Positions 40,697 to 48,838 of a stretch of DNA of 64,000 nucleotides are shown here, one piece after another. The stretch covers positions 62,001-126,000 of the forward strand of contig DASXPH010000090.1 of the NCBI GenBank assembly GCA_036493735.1, in the 5' to 3' direction. The DNA comes from AG2 sp036493735. Lineage in GTDB: Bacteria > Gemmatimonadota > Gemmatimonadetes > Gemmatimonadales > Gemmatimonadaceae. The notes under the pieces were generated by a model. The model was not told the origin of the DNA. It saw only the letters and a list, made by a program, of their open reading frames with translations, and ran no database searches. The stretch's first letter is position 1. Each line of letters begins with the position of its first letter. A program made the position numbers and the translations under genes.

Positions 40697-42606
40697 AGGC
40701 TCGCGCGGTCGGGGTTGTTCGCCCATGCGTAGCGCACCGCAACGGGTGACTTCACCCGGTCGCTCCACAGGTACACGCGATCGCCAACGATGCGCGCCGA
40801 CGCCGACACGAACTGCTCATCCGCGCCGGCAATGGTGAAGCCGCCTAACGTGTCGCCGTGCACGCGCAGGCCGCCACCCAGCCGGGCAAACGATACGATC
40901 GCGGTGTCGGCGTGCATCTTCACGCCGCGGATCGTCGGCCCGCTGTCGTCGACGTGCTCGCCGTAGGCGACGCGACGCGCCACGAGCGCGAGTCGCGCTC
41001 CGACATCGTCTTTGTCCTTCGGGTGAAGCTCGTCGGCGCCACCGAGGTCGATCGTCACGGCGCGCCCCGTGGCGGGAAGCGCAAGTGCTGTCTCCATCGA
41101 CTCGCGCTGCAATGCCCATGTGGGATGTAGCTGTGGGACGTCATCGGCGGCCGTGTAGTTGGGCAGTTGCACCCAGAGAAATGGGAACGCGCCGCGGCCA
41201 CCACTCAGCGTCTGTCGCCAACTCTGAATCAGCGTCGCGAATTGCTCGCGATAGGCAGTGGACTGTTGGACGGTGTTCGCGTTGGATTCGCCCTGGTACC
41301 AGATGACCCCCGTGATGGCGAACGGCAGAATCGGGTGGACCATCTTGTTGTAGAGCACCGACGGAATCTTGTTGATGCGTTGTCCGTCCGTCGCGAGCAC
41401 GACCCGCCCGACGCGGAACTTCCAGGTGCCCCCGAGCGAGCGACGCGGTCCGTTGCTGAGCTCGAGCGCGGCGCCGCCATTGATTCCGCCGCCGCCACCG
41501 CCGTCGACGACGCGAACGATCAACTCGTTAGGTCCGGCGTGCAGCAGGGTGCGCGGGATGCGATACCGTCGCACGACGTTGTAGCCATTCGTGCGGCCGA
41601 CCTCGACGCCATTCACCCAGGTGATGTCGTCGTCATCGACGGCGGCGAGGGTGAGCGTCACGTCTTGCCGCACTTCGCTGGAGTCGAGCGCGAAGGTCGT
41701 GCGGTACCAGCCGACGCCGTCGAGCCCCGGGTAGCCCTGATCTTCCCAGTACGCCGGGACGTGGATGTCACTCCATCCGTGCTCGTCGAGCGTGGGATCT
41801 GCCCAGCGGGCGACGCCACTTACCAACCCGGAGTCCACTTCGGGAAGCGTGGGGCCGATCTTCGCATGCAGCGAGTCCTGCACCGCGAGGTCATGTTCCG
41901 CTTCGCCCTGCTGGATTGCCGACCAGGCGCTGTCGGAGAGGCGCTGTGCCGGCCGCGAAAGCCAGCTCTCGATCGCGCTCCCGCCCCAGGTGGCGTTCAG
42001 AATACCGATTGGGACCGACACACTCGGCCGGAGATGCCTAACGAAGAAGTAGGCGACGGCGCTGAAGTCGCCGACGTGTGCCGGGTCCGCGGGAAGCCAG
42101 CCGCCGCCGGCGAGATCGTCTTCCGGCTGGTTGGACCAGGAGTTCGGGACTTTGAATTCGCGGATGCTCGAGTCGCGCGCGCCGGCGATGGCCGTGGCGG
42201 CGTTCGACGCGAGCCTCACTTGGAATTCCATATTCGACTGACCGGACGCCACCCAGACATCGCCGATCAATACATCGGAGAAGAGCAGTGAATCGGCGCC
42301 GGCGCGCACCGCAAGGCGCAGCGGTCCGCCCGCGCGATGTGGTGCGAGGCGCACCGTCCACGCGCCCGATGCGTCAGCACGACCGTGGGCGGCGTCGGCG
42401 CCGAGGCGGACGATGATCTCGCTGCGCGGCGCTCCCCATCCCCACACCGTGATGGGCTGTTCGCGTTGCAACACCATGCCGTTGGCGAAAATGCGGGGCA
42501 TTCGAAGGGAATGCGAGGAAATCGTCGCCGTTGACTGCGGGGCGCAAACCCTCGTGGTTGCGGCGAACGTCAGCGCCGCGACGGCGCATGTGGTATGAGC
42601 GCGCAT
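40645..42606 (-). CDS. SGNH sialate O-acetylesterase-like / acetylxylan esterase
   Basis: The 653-residue exported esterase has an Ig-like N-terminal domain, an SGNH core interrupted by a jelly-roll insert, and the family blocks ASGQSNMEF (nucleophile Ser), LNATWGGSAIESW, WYQGESNANTV and DELHPKDKDD (Asp-His). Proteins of this family in xylan loci remove acetyl groups from xylan or its oligomers; a sialate substrate is unlikely here. A CBM-like insert (VDDDDITWVNGVEVGRTNGY) occupies the middle. Start ATG 42606 is chosen for the signal peptide (RAHTTCAVAALTFAATT). It is divergent from susC. Confidence 0.9.
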   Translation of the reverse strand: MRAHTTCAVAALTFAATTRVCAPQSTATISSHSLRMPRIFANGMVLQREQPITVWGWGAPRSEIIVRLGADAAHGRADASGAWTVRLAPHRAGGPLRLAVRAGADSLLFSDVLIGDVWVASGQSNMEFQVRLASNAATAIAGARDSSIREFKVPNSWSNQPEDDLAGGGWLPADPAHVGDFSAVAYFFVRHLRPSVSVPIGILNATWGGSAIESWLSRPAQRLSDSAWSAIQQGEAEHDLAVQDSLHAKIGPTLPEVDSGLVSGVARWADPTLDEHGWSDIHVPAYWEDQGYPGLDGVGWYRTTFALDSSEVRQDVTLTLAAVDDDDITWVNGVEVGRTNGYNVVRRYRIPRTLLHAGPNELIVRVVDGGGGGGINGGAALELSNGPRRSLGGTWKFRVGRVVLATDGQRINKIPSVLYNKMVHPILPFAITGVIWYQGESNANTVQQSTAYREQFATLIQSWRQTLSGGRGAFPFLWVQLPNYTAADDVPQLHPTWALQRESMETALALPATGRAVTIDLGGADELHPKDKDDVGARLALVARRVAYGEHVDDSGPTIRGVKMHADTAIVSFARLGGGLRVHGDTLGGFTIAGADEQFVSASARIVGDRVYLWSDRVKSPVAVRYAWANNPDRASLYGANGLPAAPFRSDRW

Positions 42607-42612
42607 TGCGAT

Positions 42613-42646
42613 CCAGTTGGGGTGGGGTTCTTGACAGCCCAGTTGG
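42613..42646. repeat. Direct repeat CCAGTTGG, 26 bp apart, over the susC promoter
   Basis: CCAGTTGG at 42613-42620 and again at 42639-42646. The second copy lies in the -35/-10 spacer of the susC promoter, so a protein bound there would block it. Operator function is inferred. Confidence 0.4.
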
Positions 42647-42658
42647 TGATCATAGAAT
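42631..42658 (+). promoter_or_regulatory. Sigma70-like promoter of the susCD-xylanase operon
   Basis: A consensus TTGACA (42631-42636), 16-bp spacer and TAGAAT (42653-42658), about 75 bp ahead of the susC start at 42732. It lies between the divergent esterase and susC genes. Confidence 0.65.
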
Positions 42659-42731
42659 CGTGTCACCGTGTCATCTTATCAATTTTCGTCGAGTTGGCCG
42701 TTCCACGTTTACAGCATCGGAGGTACGACTG

Positions 42732-45700
42732 ATGGGACGCCGGATTCTTCTCGCGATCCTCATTTCCTTTGCCCTCAGCGCGACGGCCGCCGCTCAGTCT
42801 CTCGGCACCGTCGTCGGGCGAGTGAGCAGTGCCGATGGACGACCTCTCTCGGGGATTCAGATCTCGATCAGCGCGCTCGCGCGTGGCGCGGTGACCGACA
42901 CCGGCGGGCGCTTCAGCATCTTCAACGTGCCCACCGGAACGCATGTCGTCCAGGCGCGCAGCCTCGGCTACGGGCTCGCGACGACGAACGTCACGGTCGT
43001 CGCCGGCGAGACGGCGATGGTGACATTGACGCTGACGCCGACGCAGCTGGCACCCGTGGTCGTCGTCGGCTACGGTGAGCAGGAGCGCCGCACGGTGACG
43101 GGTGCCGTTTCAACGGTCACGGCGGAGAAGCTGCAGGACATTCCCACCGCGGACCCGATGAAGGCGATGCAGGGGCGCGTCGCGGGCGTGGAGATCGTCG
43201 CGTCGAGCAACGAGCCTGGGGCGGCGATGAATGTGCGCATTCGAGGCGTCCGTTCGCTGACGGCATCGAACGAGCCGTTGTACGTCGTGGACGGGGTGCC
43301 GTTAGGCGGCGGCATCCAGGACTTCAATCCGTCGACGATCGCGTCGATCGAGGTCCTCAAGGATGCGGCGGCGACCGCGATCTACGGCAGTCGCGGCGCG
43401 AACGGCGTCATTCTCGTGACGACGAAGAAGGGCGTGAGCGATGGCCGGATGCACTCGACCTACAGCGTCGACGGTTATGTCGGATCGCAGGAGCCGGTCC
43501 GTCTCATCCCGATGATGAACCTGCCGCAATACGTGCAGTACATGAGGGACGCCGCGGCTGCGAACGGACAGGACACGAGTCTCGCGAAGATCTTTACCGC
43601 CAAGCAGCTGAACGCGATCAACAACAATATCTCGACGGACTGGCAGCGCGCGGTGTTGCGGAGCGGTGCGCAGCGCAGCATCCAGACCGGAATCAACGGG
43701 TTGAGCGGCGACACGCGTTTCTCCGTCAACGCGAATTACTTCGACCAGGTCGGCGTCATTCCTGGCCAGGGCTATAACCGCGGGTCGGCCTTTGCCTCGA
43801 TCGATCACTCGTCGAACAAGTTGCGATTCGGTCTCACGTCGAACCTGTCACGCATTCTCACGGATCAGGGTGAAGGCGGCGCGGCGTATGGCTACGCGCT
43901 GGCGATGACGCCCCTCGGTCGGCCAATCAACTACACGAATCCCGATTCGGCCGGCCTGCTCGATCCCCGACCCGATGATGATCCACTCAACATCAACCCG
44001 GTGCTCGAATCGCAGTCGGTCGTGCGGCAGCAAATTGTCAATCGAGTCTTCGGCGCCGCATTCGCGGAATACGAGATCACCGACGGGCTCACCTATCGCG
44101 TGAACTTCGGTCCCGACTACACGAATCTCAGCGACGGCTGCTTTAACGGGCCCTGGACCCACGGCACCTGCGCGAATCTCGGCGCGAACAGCAGTAATCA
44201 GGGGCAGCCGCCACAAGCGGGCCAGTTCGCTCAGGAAGACTTCACGTACACGCTGGACAACATCCTCCACCTCAACCGCCGGTGGCATTCGATCCACCAG
44301 TTCGACCTCACGGGCCTCTACAGTCTACAGCACGACCGCTTCACGAAAGACTCCCTGTACGCCACGAACCTCCCGTATCCGACGCAGCTCTGGTACGACC
44401 TCGGCTCGGGCACGGCGGGAAATGAGCGAAGTCTCATCTCCGAGTGGGCTCTCCAATCGTACATGGGCCGTCTGAACTACACGCTGTTCGATCGCTACAC
44501 GCTCTCGCTCACCGAGCGTGCGGACGGATCGAGCCGACTCGCGCCGGGGCACAAGTGGGCCTACTTCCCGTCGGTGGGGCTGGCGTGGCAGGCAGGCGAC
44601 GAGTCGTTCATGCGGCATGTGCCGTGGATGAGCGCACTGAAAGTGCGCGGCAGCGTTGGAAACACCGGCAACACGGCGATCAATCCCTATTCGACCGAGG
44701 GAGCGTTGTGCGGGCGCTTGTACACCTTTGCGACCACTCGGGTGCGCGGATATCAACCGTGCACGATCGCCAATCCCAATCTCGGTTGGGAGAAGACGAC
44801 GGAGAAGGATATCGGCGTCGAATATGGAGTGTGGAACAATCGGATTACGGGCAGCATCGACGCGTACCAGATGGACACGCACGACCTGCTGCTCACGCGT
44901 CTTCTCCCCGGTTCGTCCGGCTTCGCGTCGGTGCTTCAGAATGTTGGCTCGACGCGGAACAAGGGATTGGAACTCGGTCTCTCGACGACGAATCTGCGGA
45001 ACTGGCGCGGCGTGTCGTGGACGATGGACATCAACTGGGCCACGAACAAGAACACGATCACAGCGCTCGCCAGCGGCGCGACGTCGGACGTCAATAATGT
45101 GTGGTTCGTAGGACATCCGATCAGTCTGTGCAATCCGACAGCCAGTGCCAGTGGCACGTGTATCGACGGCGGCCGGCAGGTGTTCTACGACTACAAGTAC
45201 ACCGGTGTGTGGCAGTACGCGGACACGGTGTTGATGAAGAAGTTCAATGCCAACGGCAGCACGTTCAAGGTTGGCGATCCGCGCGTCGCCGATATCAACG
45301 GCGACGGCAAAATCGATGCGAACGATCGCGCCTTCATCGGCGACTCGTATCCGGGCTGGACGGCGAGCTGGTCGAACCGGTTCACATATCACGGCTTCGA
45401 CCTCTCGGGGTTAGTAACCTGGAAATGGAACTACCTGTTCCGCGACGGCACGCCACGCAGCTACTTCGGCCGCTTCAACAACGTCGCGGACCTGGATTAC
45501 TGGACGCCCACGAATCCGACGAACAAGAACCCCGCGCCGACGACTGGCGGCGTCGACCGTCTTTACTCGTCCACGCGGCTGTACGTGGATGGCTCGCACT
45601 GGCGCATCCGCAACATCACGGGTGGCTACACGGTGAGCCCGCGTCTCGCTGGCCGCGTCGGGCTCCAGAGTCTCCGCATCTACGCGACGGCGCAGGATCC

Positions 45701-45797
45701 GTACATCCACTCCGATTACATCGGGATCGATCCGGAGATCGCGGGCGCGGTGCCCACGCTCCGAACGCTGCTGCTCGGTACCAACGTCGTGTTCTGA
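42732..45797 (+). CDS. SusC/RagA-type TonB-dependent outer-membrane transporter
   Basis: The 1021-residue protein has a signal peptide (ends TAAAQ), a carboxypeptidase-regulatory-like Ig domain (VGRVSSADGRPLSG to LAPVVVVGYGEQERRTVTGAV), a plug domain (AMQGRVAGVEIVASSNEPGA; ATAIYGSRGANGVILVTTKKG) and a 22-strand barrel ending in VVF. In Bacteroidota such proteins import oligosaccharides with SusD; the surrounding genes point to xylo-oligosaccharides, with TonB energy supplied elsewhere. GGAGG precedes ATG 42732. susD starts 31 bp after its stop. Confidence 0.95.
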   Translation: MGRRILLAILISFALSATAAAQSLGTVVGRVSSADGRPLSGIQISISALARGAVTDTGGRFSIFNVPTGTHVVQARSLGYGLATTNVTVVAGETAMVTLTLTPTQLAPVVVVGYGEQERRTVTGAVSTVTAEKLQDIPTADPMKAMQGRVAGVEIVASSNEPGAAMNVRIRGVRSLTASNEPLYVVDGVPLGGGIQDFNPSTIASIEVLKDAAATAIYGSRGANGVILVTTKKGVSDGRMHSTYSVDGYVGSQEPVRLIPMMNLPQYVQYMRDAAAANGQDTSLAKIFTAKQLNAINNNISTDWQRAVLRSGAQRSIQTGINGLSGDTRFSVNANYFDQVGVIPGQGYNRGSAFASIDHSSNKLRFGLTSNLSRILTDQGEGGAAYGYALAMTPLGRPINYTNPDSAGLLDPRPDDDPLNINPVLESQSVVRQQIVNRVFGAAFAEYEITDGLTYRVNFGPDYTNLSDGCFNGPWTHGTCANLGANSSNQGQPPQAGQFAQEDFTYTLDNILHLNRRWHSIHQFDLTGLYSLQHDRFTKDSLYATNLPYPTQLWYDLGSGTAGNERSLISEWALQSYMGRLNYTLFDRYTLSLTERADGSSRLAPGHKWAYFPSVGLAWQAGDESFMRHVPWMSALKVRGSVGNTGNTAINPYSTEGALCGRLYTFATTRVRGYQPCTIANPNLGWEKTTEKDIGVEYGVWNNRITGSIDAYQMDTHDLLLTRLLPGSSGFASVLQNVGSTRNKGLELGLSTTNLRNWRGVSWTMDINWATNKNTITALASGATSDVNNVWFVGHPISLCNPTASASGTCIDGGRQVFYDYKYTGVWQYADTVLMKKFNANGSTFKVGDPRVADINGDGKIDANDRAFIGDSYPGWTASWSNRFTYHGFDLSGLVTWKWNYLFRDGTPRSYFGRFNNVADLDYWTPTNPTNKNPAPTTGGVDRLYSSTRLYVDGSHWRIRNITGGYTVSPRLAGRVGLQSLRIYATAQDPYIHSDYIGIDPEIAGAVPTLRTLLLGTNVVF

Positions 45798-45828
45798 TCC
45801 GCCATTCACTGAGCCAAGAGACTGACAC

Positions 45829-47658
45829 ATGAAGCGCATCCTGCTTTCCACTGTGACGTTGGGGCTCGTGGTCGCGGCAATCGGCTGCACCAACCTCGAC
45901 GAGAAACTGATCACCGGCGTGAGCAGCCAGTACTACTCCACGCCCGACGGTCTCAATTCCGCGATCGTCGCCTCGTACTCTCAGCTGCGCGGCTATTACG
46001 GCCGCGAACAACTGCTCTCATTGCAGCAAGTCGGGACCGACACGTGGATGGCCGCTGACCAATCAGGTTCGAACAACAAGGATTTCGATTCGTACGGCGG
46101 CGGTCTCAATTCCACAGTTGCCCCTCTGGCGAACACGTGGAACCCGGCCTACGGGACGATCAATACACTCAATGCCGCGCTCGATCGTGGTCCGGCGGCG
46201 ACTGGTATTTCGGTAGCTGTGAAGAGCAGCCTCCTCGGCGAGGCGCATTTTCTCCGCGCGCTGAACTACTTCACGCTCGTGCGGCAGTTCGGTGATGTGA
46301 CGTTGAACGTGCACGAGAACAAAGGTGTTGTCGCGGAGGCGGTGCGCGATCCGGCGGCGAAGGTCTATCAGACCATCATCGCTGATCTCGACTCAGCGAT
46401 GACGCTGCTGCCGGTGACCCAGACTGATTATGGACGGGCAACGAAGGGCGCAGCCCAGGCACTGCGTGCGGAAGTGTATTTGACGCGAGCGTACCGCGCG
46501 GACTCGCCCGGGCAGCAGGCAGACTTTCAACAGGCTGTGGCCGACGCGAAAGCGGTGATCAGCTCCGGTACCTACTCGCTCGAGCCGGTGTTCGCCGATC
46601 TCTGGTGCGTTGCGCGCGTGGCGGATCCCGGGCGCACTGGGTTCTGCGAGAACACTGGCTATCAGCAGAACCACAAGGAATTCATCTTCACGGTGCAGTT
46701 CTCGTACGACCTCACGCAGTACGACGCCGATAACGAGTACAACTATCTCCACCTGGTCTTTCTCGGCCAGTACGACAACAATGGCATCTGGGTCGGCACA
46801 CCGCGCGACTTGAACAACGGCCGCCCATTCCGCCGAATGATGCCGACGCCTTACGAGTTGTCGATCTGGAACAAGTGGATCGGCACGCCCGGCGCCAGCG
46901 ACATCCTCGACACGCGCTTCGACGGCACCTTCCAAACCACCTGGGCCGTAACGGCCGGCGGCGTCCACAATGCGACGGCGAACTGCCCTGCGTGTACGAG
47001 TGGCGCAACGGAGAATGTCGGCGACACGGCCGCCGTGTACTACCCGTATGGGGTGCCGACGGCGGTTCGACAGACGAAGGCGTTCCAGATCCTCACGCCC
47101 TGTCCGACACAACAGATCGATAATCCCGCGGCCGATTTCACCGTCGCCGGATATTGCGGTGACCGCAACAATGCGAACGATGGCTACTTCAACTGGCAGC
47201 GCTATCCTTCGCTCAAGAAATTCCAGGACAATCTCCGCGCGAACCTGACGGCGCAACAAGGCGGCAAGGTCCAGGTGCTCATTCGGCTCGCCGAGATGTA
47301 TCTCGTCGTCGCCGAAGCCGATGTCGCGTTGGGCAACACCCAGGAAGCGGCAGATATGGTCAACGTGCTGCACCGCCGCGCGGCGAGCCCGGCCCACAAG
47401 GCGGACTACGACGTCACGGCCGGCCAGATGACGCTCGACTACATCATGGAGGAGCGCGAGCGCGAGCTCGCCGGCGAGTTCACCCGCTGGTACGACATCA
47501 CGCGGCCGGGGGCGGCCTACTTCGTGGGCCGCGTGCAGAAGTACAATCCACACGGCGCGCCTAACGTGGCGGCCAAACACATCCTCCGGCCGATTCCTCA
47601 GTCGCAGATCGACGGCGTGATCGTTGGACCAAAATATCCGCAGAACCCTGGATACTGA
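45829..47658 (+). CDS. SusD/RagB-type surface lipoprotein
   Basis: The 609-residue lipoprotein (lipobox AAIGC) has the SusD helical fold: N-terminal SQYYSTPDGLNSAIVASYSQ, TPR-like helices with EAHFLRALNYFTLVRQFGDV, and C-terminal RLAEMYLVVAEADVALGN and MEERERELAGEFTRWYDITR, ending RPIPQSQIDG. It forms the lid over SusC and binds the oligosaccharide. It is followed 19 bp later by GH10 xylanase, so the transported sugar is very likely a xylan fragment. Confidence 0.95.
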   Translation: MKRILLSTVTLGLVVAAIGCTNLDEKLITGVSSQYYSTPDGLNSAIVASYSQLRGYYGREQLLSLQQVGTDTWMAADQSGSNNKDFDSYGGGLNSTVAPLANTWNPAYGTINTLNAALDRGPAATGISVAVKSSLLGEAHFLRALNYFTLVRQFGDVTLNVHENKGVVAEAVRDPAAKVYQTIIADLDSAMTLLPVTQTDYGRATKGAAQALRAEVYLTRAYRADSPGQQADFQQAVADAKAVISSGTYSLEPVFADLWCVARVADPGRTGFCENTGYQQNHKEFIFTVQFSYDLTQYDADNEYNYLHLVFLGQYDNNGIWVGTPRDLNNGRPFRRMMPTPYELSIWNKWIGTPGASDILDTRFDGTFQTTWAVTAGGVHNATANCPACTSGATENVGDTAAVYYPYGVPTAVRQTKAFQILTPCPTQQIDNPAADFTVAGYCGDRNNANDGYFNWQRYPSLKKFQDNLRANLTAQQGGKVQVLIRLAEMYLVVAEADVALGNTQEAADMVNVLHRRAASPAHKADYDVTAGQMTLDYIMEERERELAGEFTRWYDITRPGAAYFVGRVQKYNPHGAPNVAAKHILRPIPQSQIDGVIVGPKYPQNPGY

Positions 47659-47677
47659 GGTCGAGCAGGCTGCGGCG

Positions 47678-48838
47678 ATGACGAGATGCTCGTCGAACGG
47701 GCCGGTGGCGATCGTCATGCTGATCGCTGCCGGCTGCGCGTCCGCTACTGCCGGTCCGGTTCCCGCATCGATCACGCTGAAAGAGGCATTCTCGCCGTCG
47801 TTCGTGGTCGGCGCCGCGGTCAACCGCCGCCAGATCGACGGCACGGACAGTATCGGCGGTGCGTTGCTCGCGCGACAGTTCAACAGCATCTCGCCCGAGA
47901 ATGCGCTGAAGTGGTCCCAGGTCGAGCCTCGCCCCGGGGAGTTCAATTTCACCGCTGCCGATCGCTACGTCGCGCTCGGCGAGCGTTCCGGGGCGACGAT
48001 CATCGGCCATACGCTGGTCTGGCACAATCAGACCCCGCCGTGGGTGTTCCGCGACGCCGCTGGCGGCGTGGTGTCACGCGACTCGCTCATCGCACGGATG
48101 CGGTCGCACATCATGACGGTCGTCGGAAGGTATCGTGGGCGTATTCGCGGCTGGGACGTGGTGAACGAAGCGATCGCGGAAGACGGCACGCTGCGACGTT
48201 CCCCTTGGCTGGACATCATCGGTCCCGAGTACATTGCAATGGCCTTCCGCTTCGCCCACGAGGCAGATCCGGCGGCTGAGCTGCACTACAACGACTTCTC
48301 CGTCGAGCATGATACGAAGCGGCAGGGAATCGTTAGGCTGGTGACATCGCTGCGGGCGGAGGGCGTGCCGATCACGGCGATCGGCATGCAGGAGCATCAG
48401 AAGCTCGACTGGCCATCGGTGTCGGCGATCGATTCGGCGATCGTCGATCTCGCGGCGACTGGTGTCAAATTGATGGTGACGGAGTTCGACGTCGACGTGC
48501 TGCCGAGCAATCGCGGACAGCGCACCGAGGCGGTCGAACAGCAGTTGATGCAGAGCGGCGCACCGGATCCGTATCGGGCTGGCCTTCCGCAGTCCGTTCA
48601 AACGGCGCTGGCTCGCCGCTACGCAGAGGTGGTGCGCGTTTACCTTCAGCACCGCAACGTGATCTCGCGAATGACCTTCTGGGGCGTGGACGACGGCGAT
48701 TCCTGGTTGAACAACTTCCCCGTGCGAGGGCGTGTGAACTACCCACTGCTGTTCGATCGGCGGGGAATGCCGAAAGAAGCGTACGACAGCGTGATCGCCG
48801 CGGCGCGGACCGTGAGGACGGCCGATGCGTCGCGCTAG
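47678..48838 (+). CDS. GH10 endo-1,4-beta-xylanase
   Basis: The 386-residue secreted lipoprotein (lipobox LIAAGC) cuts the xylan backbone. The GH10 barrel motifs are complete: FNSISPENALKWSQVEP, GHTLVWHNQTPPWV, the acid/base Glu164 in WDVVNEAI and the nucleophile Glu269 in VTEFDVDV, followed by FWGVDDGDSWLN. There is no extra binding domain. The anchor suggests it acts at the cell surface near SusCD. It starts at ATG 47678; the following GH3 gene overlaps its end by 14 bp. Confidence 0.95.
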   Translation: MTRCSSNGPVAIVMLIAAGCASATAGPVPASITLKEAFSPSFVVGAAVNRRQIDGTDSIGGALLARQFNSISPENALKWSQVEPRPGEFNFTAADRYVALGERSGATIIGHTLVWHNQTPPWVFRDAAGGVVSRDSLIARMRSHIMTVVGRYRGRIRGWDVVNEAIAEDGTLRRSPWLDIIGPEYIAMAFRFAHEADPAAELHYNDFSVEHDTKRQGIVRLVTSLRAEGVPITAIGMQEHQKLDWPSVSAIDSAIVDLAATGVKLMVTEFDVDVLPSNRGQRTEAVEQQLMQSGAPDPYRAGLPQSVQTALARRYAEVVRVYLQHRNVISRMTFWGVDDGDSWLNNFPVRGRVNYPLLFDRRGMPKEAYDSVIAAARTVRTADASR

